NCBI GenBank assembly: GCA_965277615.1
Contig: CBDIDG010000006.1
Location: 806,001 to 870,000 of the forward strand
Origin: Bog-532 sp965277615
GTDB lineage: Bacteria; Actinomycetota; Actinomycetes; Streptosporangiales; Streptosporangiaceae
Length of the DNA stretch: 64,000 bases
Direction of reading: 5' to 3'
Under the pieces are notes generated by a model. That model saw only the letters and a program-made list of their open reading frames with translations. It was not told where the DNA came from and ran no database searches. Both the position numbers and the translations under genes were made by a program. Below, in pieces: positions 17,351 to 25,817 of the stretch (the first letter of the stretch is position 1; every line of letters starts with the position of its first letter).

Positions 17351-18781
17351 ATGGAAATGCTGATCGGCGGCAACTGGCAGCCGGCCGGGAGCGGCCGCTC
17401 CGAGGACGTGACCTCACCGTTCGATGGGACTGTGGCCGGGACGGTCCCGGTCGCTGGCCTGGACGACGTGGCTGAGGCGCTGGACCGGGCCGAAACCGGC
17501 GCGGCTACCTGGCGGCGCACGCCCGCTCACGAGCGGATGCGGATCCTGCTCCGTGCGGCCGAACTGGCCGACGAGCGGGCCGAGGAGACGGCGCAGCTCC
17601 TCAGCGCCGAGGCTGGGAAGACGATCACCGAGGCCCGCGGCGAGGCGTCACGCTCGGGCGACCTGCTCCGGCTGGCCGCGTTCGAGGGCACCCAGCTGTA
17701 CGGCGAAGCGCTACCGCTGGACGCCAACCGCGGCACCGGGCTGGACAAGCTGGGCTTCACCATCCACCAGCCGGTCGGCATCGTCGCAGCCATCACGCCG
17801 TTCAACTATCCGGCGCTGCTGGTCATGCACAAGCTGGCCCCGGCCCTGGCCGCGGGCAACGCGGTCGTGCTCAAGCCGGCCAGGACCACCCCGCTGACCG
17901 CGCTGGCCCTGGCCCGGTGTTTCACCGACGCAGGCCTGCCAGACGGGGTGCTGTCCGTCCTGACCGGCTCGGGCGGGACGCTGGGCGATGCGCTGGTGAG
18001 CGACCCGCGGGTCCGTAAGGTCTCGTTCACCGGGTCGACCACCACCGGGGAACACATCACCCAGGTCGCCGGGATCAAGAAGCTGTCCCTGGAGCTAGGC
18101 TCCTCCTGCCCGGTGGTGGTGCTGCCCGACGCCGACATCGAGCTCGCGGCGGCCGCGGTCGCGGCCGGCGGGTTCGTCAACGCGGGCCAGGTCTGCATCT
18201 CCGTGCAGCGCGTCATCACCCACCCTGCTATCCGCGGGGACTTCCTCGACGCGCTGGTGCCCAAGGTGGAGGCCATCCGCACCGGTGACCCGCGGTCCGA
18301 CCAGACCACCATGGGCACGCTGATCACCGAAGCCGAGGCCGAGCGGGTCGAGCAGTCCATCCACAAGGCCACCGCCGAAGGGGCCAAGGTGCTGACCGGA
18401 GGCGAGCGTGACGGCGCTGTGCTGACCCCGGCCGTGGTGACCGAGGTCGACCCGCGGTCGGCCTTCAGTCAGGACGAGCTGTTCGGCCCGGCCGTGGCCG
18501 TCAGCGCGGCCGACGACTGGGAAAGCGCCATCGCCCAGGCCAACGGCACCCCCTACGGCCTCGGGGCCGGCATCTTCACCTCAGACGTGGCGGGCGCGGT
18601 GCGGGCCATCCGGGAGATCGACGCCGGCACCGTGCACATCAACTGGACCCCGCTGTGGCGGGCCGATCTCATGCCCTACGGCGGCCTGAAGGCCAGCGGC
18701 ATCGGCAAGGAAGGCCCCCGCTCGGCGGTGGCCGAGATGACCGACACCAAGACCGTCGTCCTGCACGGCCGGCCCTGGTAA
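17351..18781 (+). CDS. NAD(P)-dependent aldehyde dehydrogenase
   Basis: A 476-residue ALDH-superfamily enzyme. The active-site cysteine is C282 in NAGQVCIS, the general-base glutamate E248 in LSLELGSS, with FNYPALLVMHKLAPALAAGN (cofactor cleft), VSFTGSTTTGE and the C-terminal PYGGLKASGIGKEGPRSAV. It resembles broad semialdehyde/lactaldehyde dehydrogenases rather than the CoA-acylating IolA/MmsA type, whose cysteine context is normally GQRCM. As first gene of the inositol-like operon it may oxidise an aldehyde intermediate such as 5-deoxyglucuronate or malonate semialdehyde (inference). Start at 17351 or the next ATG at 17357; the ribosome site is weak. Confidence 0.9.
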   Translation: MEMLIGGNWQPAGSGRSEDVTSPFDGTVAGTVPVAGLDDVAEALDRAETGAATWRRTPAHERMRILLRAAELADERAEETAQLLSAEAGKTITEARGEASRSGDLLRLAAFEGTQLYGEALPLDANRGTGLDKLGFTIHQPVGIVAAITPFNYPALLVMHKLAPALAAGNAVVLKPARTTPLTALALARCFTDAGLPDGVLSVLTGSGGTLGDALVSDPRVRKVSFTGSTTTGEHITQVAGIKKLSLELGSSCPVVVLPDADIELAAAAVAAGGFVNAGQVCISVQRVITHPAIRGDFLDALVPKVEAIRTGDPRSDQTTMGTLITEAEAERVEQSIHKATAEGAKVLTGGERDGAVLTPAVVTEVDPRSAFSQDELFGPAVAVSAADDWESAIAQANGTPYGLGAGIFTSDVAGAVRAIREIDAGTVHINWTPLWRADLMPYGGLKASGIGKEGPRSAVAEMTDTKTVVLHGRPW

Positions 18782-18807
18782 CGGCCGGATCGGAAACGGA
18801 AGGATCA

Positions 18808-20769
18808 ATGATGACCCCTCAGACCGTGCGGCTGACCGTCGCGCAGGCGGTCGTGACGTACCTGTCCCGGCAGTACTCGGTGGCCGACGGGGCGCGCCGC
18901 CGGCTGATTCCCGCCACCCTGGGCATCTTCGGCCACGGCAACGTGGCCGGACTCGGCCAGGCGCTGGATCAGCTCAGCGAGGACATGCCGTTCATCCAGG
19001 GCCGCAACGAGCAGGCCCTGGTCCATGCGGCTACCGCGTTCGCCAAGCACAGCCTCCGGCACGCCACCCTGGCCGTGACCTCCTCGATCGGCCCAGGGGC
19101 GCTGAACATGGTGACCGGCGCGGCGCTGGCCACCGTGAACCGGCTGCCGGTGCTGCTGTTGCCGGGGGACACCTACGCGACCCGGCACCAGGGCCCGGTC
19201 CTGCAGCAGTTGCAGCACCCGCTCGGGGCCGATGTGACCGTCAACGATGCGTTCCGCCCGGTCTGCCGGTTCTTTGACCGCATCACCCGGCCCGAGCAGC
19301 TGCTCACCGCGCTGCCCGCGGCCATGCGGGTGCTCACCGACCCGGTCGACACCGGCGCGGTCGTGATCTCGCTGCCGCAGGACATCCAGTCCCACGCCTA
19401 CGACTGGCCCGCCGGGTTCTTCGCCGAGCGGGACTGGAGCATCCGGCGGCCGCAACCCGACCGCGACGAGGTCGACGCCGTGCTGGCCCTGCTGGCCGCC
19501 GCGGACCGGCCGCTGATCATCGCGGGCGGCGGCGTGATCTACTCCGGCGCCACCGCCGAGCTCGAGCGGCTGGCCGGCGCGGCCGGTATCCCCGTGCTGG
19601 AGACCTTCGCCGGCAAGGGCGCCGTGCAGCAGCGGGCCTGGTGGCAGATCGGCGGGATCGGGCTCGAGGGCACCCCGGCCGCCAACACGCTGGCCCGCGA
19701 GGCCGACCTGGTGCTGACGGTCGGCGCCCGACTGACCGACTTCGCCACCGCGTCCCAGTCGCTGTTCGCCAACCCCGCGGTCCGGTTCGCCAGCATCAAC
19801 GTCAACCCGCGAGACGCCGACCGGCTGGGGGCCACCGGCATCATCGCCGACGCCCGGCTGGCGCTAGCCGCGCTGGCCGACGGGGCCGATCGCGAGGCCA
19901 TCCACGCCCCCGTGCCGTGGCAGACCCACGCCAAGCAGGTGGCAGCCGAGTGGATCACGGCCCGCGCCGCCGCACTCGACCCGGACCGGCCCTTCGACGC
20001 GGCGCACGCGGGCCCGGACGTGGTCACCACCACCGACGCGGTCCTGACCCAGGGCCAGGTCATCGGGGTCATGCAGGAGCACGCCCAGTCCGGTGACGTG
20101 GTGATTGCCGCGGCCGGCGGCCCGCCCGGCGACCTGCTCAAGGTGTGGGACGCCACCGACGGCCGGCGTTGCCACCTGGAGTTCGGCTTCTCCTGCATGG
20201 GTTACGAGATCCCGGCGGCGATCGGCGTGCGGCTGGCCGACCCCCAGCCAGGTACGCGGGTCGTCTCCTTCCTCGGCGACGGAACGTTCCTGCTGGCCCC
20301 GACCGAGCTGGTCACTGCGGCCCAGGAAGGCCTGGCGGTCACGCTCGTGGTCCCGGACAACCACGGCTATCAGGTCATTCACCGGCTGCAGTTGCTGCGC
20401 AGCGGCCGCGAGTTCGGCAACGAGTTCCGCTACCGGCCCGAGCCGCTCCAGCTGGCGGCCGGCGCCGAGACTAAGGCGTCCCGGCTGGAGGGCGATTACC
20501 TTCGCCTGGACCTGGTGCAGACCGCAGCCGGCCTGGGCGCGCTGGCCTGCCGCGCGTCGACCGCGGCCGAGCTGCGGGATGCACTGACCGAAACCCGCGG
20601 CCACCCGGGCCCGGTGGTGATCGTGGTGCCGGTCATCCCGCACGCCGATCTGCCCGGCGCCGGGGTGTGGTGGGACGTTGCCCCGGCCGAGGTATCGGCC
20701 CTGGACGCCACGACCGCGCTGCGGGCCGAGTACGAGACCGACGTGCAGGGCCAGCGGTGGTTCGGATGA
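18808..20769 (+). CDS. iolD: IolD-type ThDP hydrolase (trihydroxycyclohexanedione acylhydrolase)
   Basis: IolD opens the ring of 3D-(3,5/4)-trihydroxycyclohexane-1,2-dione to 5-deoxy-D-glucuronate using thiamine diphosphate. The 653-residue length is right, and the N-terminus reads RLTVAQAVVTYLSRQYS with PATLGIFGHGNVAGLGQAL, the hallmark of this branch of ThDP enzymes. The catalytic glutamate is E68 in QGRNEQALVHAA. The cofactor motif begins at FLGDGTFLLAPTEL and ends in VVPDNHGYQ. It lies 26 bases after the ALDH gene, and its stop overlaps the aldolase start by 4 bases. This is the strongest marker that the operon handles inositol or a similar cyclitol. Confidence 0.92.
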   Translation: MMTPQTVRLTVAQAVVTYLSRQYSVADGARRRLIPATLGIFGHGNVAGLGQALDQLSEDMPFIQGRNEQALVHAATAFAKHSLRHATLAVTSSIGPGALNMVTGAALATVNRLPVLLLPGDTYATRHQGPVLQQLQHPLGADVTVNDAFRPVCRFFDRITRPEQLLTALPAAMRVLTDPVDTGAVVISLPQDIQSHAYDWPAGFFAERDWSIRRPQPDRDEVDAVLALLAAADRPLIIAGGGVIYSGATAELERLAGAAGIPVLETFAGKGAVQQRAWWQIGGIGLEGTPAANTLAREADLVLTVGARLTDFATASQSLFANPAVRFASINVNPRDADRLGATGIIADARLALAALADGADREAIHAPVPWQTHAKQVAAEWITARAAALDPDRPFDAAHAGPDVVTTTDAVLTQGQVIGVMQEHAQSGDVVIAAAGGPPGDLLKVWDATDGRRCHLEFGFSCMGYEIPAAIGVRLADPQPGTRVVSFLGDGTFLLAPTELVTAAQEGLAVTLVVPDNHGYQVIHRLQLLRSGREFGNEFRYRPEPLQLAAGAETKASRLEGDYLRLDLVQTAAGLGALACRASTAAELRDALTETRGHPGPVVIVVPVIPHADLPGAGVWWDVAPAEVSALDATTALRAEYETDVQGQRWFG

Positions 20770-21599
20770 GCGCGGGACCCCTGACCGCTGGCCTGCCTGA
20801 CCCCAGCCCCTTGAACCCCAGTCCCCTTAACCATGGCGCTCTGGCCGCGGCGGTCCGGTCCGGGGTTCCCACCCTGGGCACCTTCATCGGCACCGCGTCG
20901 CCGCTGGCGGCCGAGGTCTGCGCCGCAGCCGGGTTCGACTGGCTGCTGCTCGACCTCGAGCACGGCGCCGGGGGAGAGGAGCAGATCCGTGACGTCGTGC
21001 CCGCCGCCGGGAGCTACGGTGTGCCCACCGTGGTCCGGGTCGAGTCCGCGGCCCGGATCCGCATGGGCCGGGTCCTGGACAGCGGCGCGGCCGGCATCAT
21101 GCTGCCCCGCCTCAACACGGTGGACGAGGTGGCCGAAGCGATCCGGCACCTGTACTACCCGCCGACCGGTGACCGGGGCGTGGCCACCTACAACCGGGCC
21201 TGCCGGTTCGGCCTGGACCCGGGCGCCCTGGACCGGGCCAACGCCGAGGTGCTCGGCGTGGTCCAGATCGAGTCGGCCGCCGCGGTCGGCGTCGCCGACC
21301 AGCTAGCCGCCCGGGATGGGGTGGACGTGCTGTTCGTCGGTCCCCGTGACCTCAGCCACGACCTCGACGTCCCCGGCGACCTCACCGCCCCGGCGTTCAT
21401 CGAGGCCACGGACCAGGTGCTCGCGGCCTGCCGCCGGCACGGGAAGGCGGCCGGCCTGCTCGTCCCCGACGGCACCGCCGCGGCCCGGCGGCTCGAGCAG
21501 GGCTGGTCCTTCGTGGGCATCGGCTCCGACGCCACCCTGCTGGCGGCCGCGGCTGGCGCCGAGCTGGGCCGGGCCCGCACCGCACTCAAGCCTCAGTGA
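20766..21599 (+). CDS. HpcH/HpaI-family (class II, pyruvate-type) aldolase
   Basis: A 277-residue metal-dependent retro-aldolase that cleaves 2-keto-4-hydroxy acids. Signature segments: FDWLLLDLEHGAGGEEQIRD, then VRVESAARIRMGRVLDSGAAGIMLPRL, the metal-ligand region VVQIESAAAV and FVGPRDLSHDL. The N-terminal 20 residues contain a short repeat (PSPLNPSPLN). Family members release pyruvate or hydroxypyruvate plus an aldehyde. In place of the usual iolC/iolJ pair, it could split an oxidised inositol-derived keto acid (inference). Start is the ATG that overlaps the iolD stop. Conventional inositol operons do not normally carry this family. Confidence 0.88.
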   Translation: MSAGPLTAGLPDPSPLNPSPLNHGALAAAVRSGVPTLGTFIGTASPLAAEVCAAAGFDWLLLDLEHGAGGEEQIRDVVPAAGSYGVPTVVRVESAARIRMGRVLDSGAAGIMLPRLNTVDEVAEAIRHLYYPPTGDRGVATYNRACRFGLDPGALDRANAEVLGVVQIESAAAVGVADQLAARDGVDVLFVGPRDLSHDLDVPGDLTAPAFIEATDQVLAACRRHGKAAGLLVPDGTAAARRLEQGWSFVGIGSDATLLAAAAGAELGRARTALKPQ

Positions 21600-21622
21600 C
21601 GAAGTAACAGAACAGGACAGCC

Positions 21623-22852
21623 ATGAAGACCACCGCCAGCGGATACACCCAGCCCGGCATCGGCCTGATCAGCGTGGGCTGGATGGGCAAGCTGCACAGC
21701 CACGCCTACCAGGCCATCGCGCAGGTCTACCCCGAGCTGAAGATCCGGCCGCGGCTCGTGCACGCGGCTGACACCGCCCCAGACCGGGCCGACTACGCCC
21801 GGGAGGTGCTCGGCTACGCCCAGGCCGGGACCGACTACCGCGACGTGCTGGCCGACCCCGACGTCGACGTGGTGTCCATCTGCGCCCCCAACATGCTGCA
21901 CCGCGAGATCGGTGTGGCCGCGGCCCGGGCCGGCAAGCCGTTCTGGATCGAGAAGCCGGTCGGGCGGGATGCGGCCGAGACGGCCGAGGTCGCGGCGGCG
22001 GCCCGGGCGGCCGGCGTCGTGACCTCCATCGGCTACAACTACCGGCACGCCCCGGCCGTGGAGCGCATCCGCGAGCTGATCGCGGCGGGTGAGCTCGGCC
22101 GGATCACCAACGTGCGCGCGGTGTTCTTCAACAGCTACGCCAACGAGCCCAACGGCGCCCTGTCCTGGCGGTTCCGCCGTGACCAGGCCGGCAGCGGCGC
22201 GCTCGGCGACCTGCTGAGCCACGTCGTCGACCTGATGCAGTACGTCGTGGCCCCCATCACCGAGGTCAGCTCGCTGCTGTCCACCGTGTACACCCAGCGG
22301 CCCGTGCTGCCGATGGGATCAGCCACCCACTTCGCCGTGATCGAGAACGGCGAGCTGGGCGAGGTGGAGAACGACGACTACGTGGCCGCCCTGGCCCGGT
22401 TCGCCACCGGGGCCGTCGGCACCCTGGAGGCGTCCCGGGTCAGTGTCGGCCCGCAGTGCGGCCTCGGCTTCGAGATCTTCGGCACCGAGGGCTCCGCGAC
22501 CTGGAACTTCGAGCGGATGAACGAGTTCCAGCTCTGCCTCGGCCGGGGCGGGGCCAACGCCGGCTACACCACTGTCCTGGGCAACGGCCAGCTCGGCGAC
22601 TACGGCCGGTTCCAGCCCGGACCGGGTCACAGCATGGGCTACGACGACCTCAAGGTCATCGAGGCCAAGAAGTTCCTGGTCGCGGTGACCGGCGGCGAGC
22701 AGCGCAACTCCACCATCTCCGAGGCGCTGGCCGACGCCGAGGTCATCTCGGCCACCGCGGTCTCGGCCCAGGACGGCGCCTGGCACAAGGTGCCGCCGGT
22801 GCCTGACGCCACCTTCGGGCACGCCGGCGCCACGTTCGGGCACGGCGGATGA
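21623..22852 (+). CDS. Gfo/Idh/MocA-family dehydrogenase (409 aa)
   Basis: NAD(P)-dependent sugar or cyclitol dehydrogenase. The N-terminal Rossmann domain begins IGLISVGWMGKLHSHAY; the family EKP motif is WIEKPVG; a substrate-binding beta-sheet domain follows with SHVVDLMQYVV (the usual catalytic His of the family). It is longer than the typical 340 residues. The last residues come from a 21-base tandem duplication (22808-22828 and 22829-22849) giving ATFGHAG and ATFGHGG. It overlaps the next gene by 4 bases. Likely substrates are myo- or scyllo-inositol, or their keto forms; the exact one is not decided. Confidence 0.88.
   Translation: MKTTASGYTQPGIGLISVGWMGKLHSHAYQAIAQVYPELKIRPRLVHAADTAPDRADYAREVLGYAQAGTDYRDVLADPDVDVVSICAPNMLHREIGVAAARAGKPFWIEKPVGRDAAETAEVAAAARAAGVVTSIGYNYRHAPAVERIRELIAAGELGRITNVRAVFFNSYANEPNGALSWRFRRDQAGSGALGDLLSHVVDLMQYVVAPITEVSSLLSTVYTQRPVLPMGSATHFAVIENGELGEVENDDYVAALARFATGAVGTLEASRVSVGPQCGLGFEIFGTEGSATWNFERMNEFQLCLGRGGANAGYTTVLGNGQLGDYGRFQPGPGHSMGYDDLKVIEAKKFLVAVTGGEQRNSTISEALADAEVISATAVSAQDGAWHKVPPVPDATFGHAGATFGHGG
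22808..22849 (+). repeat. 21-base tandem duplication at the 3' end of the Gfo/Idh gene
   Basis: Two adjacent copies (22808-22828 and 22829-22849) differ at three positions and extend the dehydrogenase C-terminus by seven residues just before the stop. It looks like a slippage duplication. Confidence 0.7.
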
Positions 22853-23835
22853 CCGGCCACCTGCCGGTCGTAGTAGCGCTGGGGCCGGTTGACCCCGCGC
22901 TGGTGGCGGGGGTGCTCGACGGGCACTGCCGGTTCGTCCCCGACCCCGGCGACGCCGAGCTTGCCGTGGCGGCGGGCGCCATCGTCCGCGCCGAAGCCCG
23001 GGTCGACCAGGCCCTGCTCGACCAGGCGCCCGGGCTCAGGGTCGTCGCCCGGACCGGGGTGGGGGTCGAGCTGGTCGACGTACCCGCCGCCACGGCCCGG
23101 GGCATCGCCGTGGTGATCACCCCCGGCACTGGGACCGCCGCGGTGGCCGAGGGCGCGATCGGCATGGCGCTGCACCTGGTCAAGCGGTTCGGCCCGCTTA
23201 CCACGCTGGTGCGCGAGGGCCGCTGGGCCCAGCGCACGCGAGTCCCGGTAGGCGACCTCGGGGACGCCACCCTGGGCGTGGTCGGCTTCGGCCGCATCGG
23301 CCAGCGGACCGCGCAGCTGGGACGGGCCTTCGGGATGCAAATCCTGGCCTACGACCCGGTCAGCGAGCCGCCGGCCGATGTGCGCTGCGGTGGGCTCGGT
23401 GACCTGGCCGGGCGCAGCGATGTCATTTCCCTGCACCTGCCGCTGACCGGCGAGACCCGCCACCTGGTCGACGACGCCTTCCTGGCCGGGGTCAAGCCGG
23501 GCGCCGTCCTGGTCAACTGCAGCCGCGGCGCCCTCATCGACAACGACGCCGTCTTCCGTGCCCTCATCGCCGGGCGCCTGTCGGGGGTCGGCCTCGACGT
23601 GTTCGACCCCGAGCCGGCCCGGCCCCATCCGCTGTACGAGCATCCGGACGTCGTCCTGACCCCGCACCTGATGGGGCTGAGCCGGCGGGCGACCGCGGCC
23701 ACCTTCACCGCCGCCGCCCGGGGCGTCCTGGACGTACTGGCCGGCCGTGCGCCGCAGGCCGTCGCCAACCCGGACTGGCTCGCTCACCGGTGCCCCAGCA
23801 CGCCGCCGGTCGTCGCGGAAGGGCAGGCCTCATGA
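22849..23835 (+). CDS. D-isomer-specific 2-hydroxyacid dehydrogenase
   Basis: The 328-residue protein belongs to the phosphoglycerate/hydroxypyruvate/glyoxylate reductase group. The NAD motif LGVVGFGRIGQRTAQLGRAF lies at about 143-162. Catalytic residues: Arg in NCSRGALIDNDAVF, Glu in VFDPEPARPHPL, and His in DVVLTPHLMGLS. It reduces a 2-keto acid to a D-2-hydroxy acid or runs in reverse. In this operon it could oxidise an aldonic/aldaric-type intermediate or reduce hydroxypyruvate released by the aldolase (inference). It overlaps both neighbours by 4 bases, so it is a structural part of the pathway rather than a passenger. Confidence 0.9.
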   Translation: MTGHLPVVVALGPVDPALVAGVLDGHCRFVPDPGDAELAVAAGAIVRAEARVDQALLDQAPGLRVVARTGVGVELVDVPAATARGIAVVITPGTGTAAVAEGAIGMALHLVKRFGPLTTLVREGRWAQRTRVPVGDLGDATLGVVGFGRIGQRTAQLGRAFGMQILAYDPVSEPPADVRCGGLGDLAGRSDVISLHLPLTGETRHLVDDAFLAGVKPGAVLVNCSRGALIDNDAVFRALIAGRLSGVGLDVFDPEPARPHPLYEHPDVVLTPHLMGLSRRATAATFTAAARGVLDVLAGRAPQAVANPDWLAHRCPSTPPVVAEGQAS

Positions 23836-24872
23836 CCGGCAGCGTGACCGCGGACCCGCTCCGTATCGGTGTGCTGGGTGCGGCCCGGATCGCCGAGCTG
23901 GCCATCGTGCAGCCCGCTCGGCTGACCGGTCATCGGCTGGTCGCGGTCGCGGCCCGGGACCACCGTCGGGCCGAGGACTTCGCCCAGCGCCATGGAGTCG
24001 AGCGAGCGCTGCCCAGCTACGCCGACGTGCTGGCCGACCCGGAGGTCGAGGCGATCTACAATCCGCTGGCCAACGCCCTGCACGGCCCGTGGAACCTGGC
24101 CGCCATCCAGGCAGGCAAACCCGTGCTCTCCGAGAAGCCGTTCGCCAGCAACGTCGATGAGGCCCGGGCCGTCCGTGATGCCGCGGCGGCGGTCCAAGTG
24201 ACGGTCATGGAAGGCTTCCACTACCTCTACCACCCGGTCACACGCCGGCTGCACGAACTGCTGGACAGCGGCGAACTCGGCCAGCTGCGCGCGGTCGAGA
24301 CCGACCTGTTCATGCCGGCCCCCGACGACGGCGACCCGCGCTGGTCCTACGAACTGGCCGGCGGCGCGCTGATGGACCTGGGCTGCTACTGCCTGCACGC
24401 GCACCGTTTCCTCGCCCCCTGGGCCGGCGGGCCGCCCCGGCTCACGGCGGCCCGGGCCGGTGAACGAGCCGGGCAACCCGGGGTCGACGAATGGGTCGAC
24501 GCCGACCTGGAGTTTCCCGCCGGCGCTACCGGGCGGGTCCGCTGCAACATGGCCGCTGCCCATCGGCGCTACCACTGCCGGATCGTTGGCAGCCGGGGCG
24601 AGGCGGTGGCCCTGAACTTCGTCGAGCCGCACCAGGACGACCGGATCGTGGTGACCACCGCGGCCGGGACCCGCACCGAAGAGCTCGGCCGCCGGTCGTC
24701 CTACACCTACCAGCTCGAGGCGTTCGCCGCCCACCTGCGCCAGGACACCCCGCTGCCCACCGACGCCGACGACGCGGTGGTCAACATGCAGCTCATCGAC
24801 GACTGCTACCGCGCCGCTGGCCTCAGCCCGCGGCCAGCCCACCAGCCGCTCATCAAGGAGACCCAGCCATGA
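23832..24872 (+). CDS. Gfo/Idh/MocA-family dehydrogenase (346 aa)
   Basis: The second Gfo/Idh enzyme of the operon. The Rossmann start is RIGVLGAARIAELAIVQPAR, the family motif SEKPFASNVDEA, then MEGFHYLYHPVTRRLHEL and MDLGCYCLHAHRF. This style (ARIA after the first Gly-rich loop, MDLGCY) resembles the glucose-fructose-oxidoreductase/trans-dihydrodiol-dehydrogenase-like branch rather than classical IolG. Start is the ATG overlapping the previous stop; a longer upstream frame was rejected. It also overlaps the following TIM-barrel gene by 4 bases. The substrate is probably a cyclitol or sugar acid. Confidence 0.88.
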   Translation: MTGSVTADPLRIGVLGAARIAELAIVQPARLTGHRLVAVAARDHRRAEDFAQRHGVERALPSYADVLADPEVEAIYNPLANALHGPWNLAAIQAGKPVLSEKPFASNVDEARAVRDAAAAVQVTVMEGFHYLYHPVTRRLHELLDSGELGQLRAVETDLFMPAPDDGDPRWSYELAGGALMDLGCYCLHAHRFLAPWAGGPPRLTAARAGERAGQPGVDEWVDADLEFPAGATGRVRCNMAAAHRRYHCRIVGSRGEAVALNFVEPHQDDRIVVTTAAGTRTEELGRRSSYTYQLEAFAAHLRQDTPLPTDADDAVVNMQLIDDCYRAAGLSPRPAHQPLIKETQP

Positions 24873-25762
24873 CCAGTTCCGCCGAAAAGATCGCCGGTGC
24901 CCCTATTTCGTGGGGGGTGTGCGAGGTCCCCGGCTGGGGCCACCAGCTACCGCCCGAGCGTGTCCTGGCCGAAATGCAGCAGGTCGGCCTGGCCGCCACC
25001 GAGTTCGGCCCGGACGGGTTCCTGCCCGCCGACCCGGCGACCATGGCCGAGGTGCTGGCCGCCCGGCACCTCACCGCCGTCGGCGGCTTCACCCCGGTCG
25101 TGCTGCACGAGCCCAGCCACGACCCGGCGCCCGGGATCGACCACCTGCTGGACAGCTACGACGCGGCCCACGCCGACGTGCTGGTGCTGTCCGCCGCCAC
25201 CGGCCAGGACGGCTACGACACCCGCCCGGAACTGGACGAATCCGGCTGGAAGACGCTGCTCGGCAACCTGGACCGGCTGACCTCCCTGGCGGCCAAGCGT
25301 GGCGTGCGGGCCGTCCTGCATCCGCACGTCGGCACGATGGTCGAGCGCGGCGAGGAAGTCCAGCGGGTGCTGGAGGGATCGGGCATCGCGCTGTGCCTGG
25401 ACACCGGGCACCTGCTGATCGGCGGCACCGACCCGGCCGAGCTCACCCGGCAGGCCCCGGAACGCATCGCCCACACCCACTTCAAGGACGTCGACGACAC
25501 GATCGCCGCTCAGGTCCGGTCGGGCCGGCTCACCTACACCGAGGCGGTCGGGCGTGGCATGTACCGGCCGCTGGGCCGCGGCGACGTCGACTTCGCCGCC
25601 ATCGTCGCCGCCCTGGGCGACCGCGGCTACGACGGCTGGTACGTCCTGGAGCAGGACACGATCCTCACCGAGGAGCCCCAGGGCGAGGGCCCGGTCGCGG
25701 ACGTCAGGCAGAGCGCCGCCTACCTGCGCGAGCTGCTGGCGGTCACCGGTCAGCCCCGGTAA
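24869..25762 (+). CDS. IolE/IolI-like TIM-barrel sugar isomerase/dehydratase
   Basis: A 297-residue xylose-isomerase-like TIM barrel. It starts IAGAPISWGVCEVPGWGHQL. Metal-ligand regions are visible in order: ATEFGPDG, VLHPHVGT, LCLDTGHLLIGG, THFKDVD and a final WYVLEQD. In inositol operons this family includes IolE (2-keto-myo-inositol dehydratase, which makes the IolD substrate) and IolI (inosose isomerase). Because iolD needs a dehydratase and no other candidate is present, the IolE role is the best inference. AAGGAG precedes the ATG, which overlaps the previous stop by 4 bases. Confidence 0.85.
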   Translation: MTSSAEKIAGAPISWGVCEVPGWGHQLPPERVLAEMQQVGLAATEFGPDGFLPADPATMAEVLAARHLTAVGGFTPVVLHEPSHDPAPGIDHLLDSYDAAHADVLVLSAATGQDGYDTRPELDESGWKTLLGNLDRLTSLAAKRGVRAVLHPHVGTMVERGEEVQRVLEGSGIALCLDTGHLLIGGTDPAELTRQAPERIAHTHFKDVDDTIAAQVRSGRLTYTEAVGRGMYRPLGRGDVDFAAIVAALGDRGYDGWYVLEQDTILTEEPQGEGPVADVRQSAAYLRELLAVTGQPR

Positions 25763-25817
25763 CGCCGGCCCCAGAAAAGCCGGTTTCACAAAAGGCGGCA
25801 CGGAGGAGGACGCAACG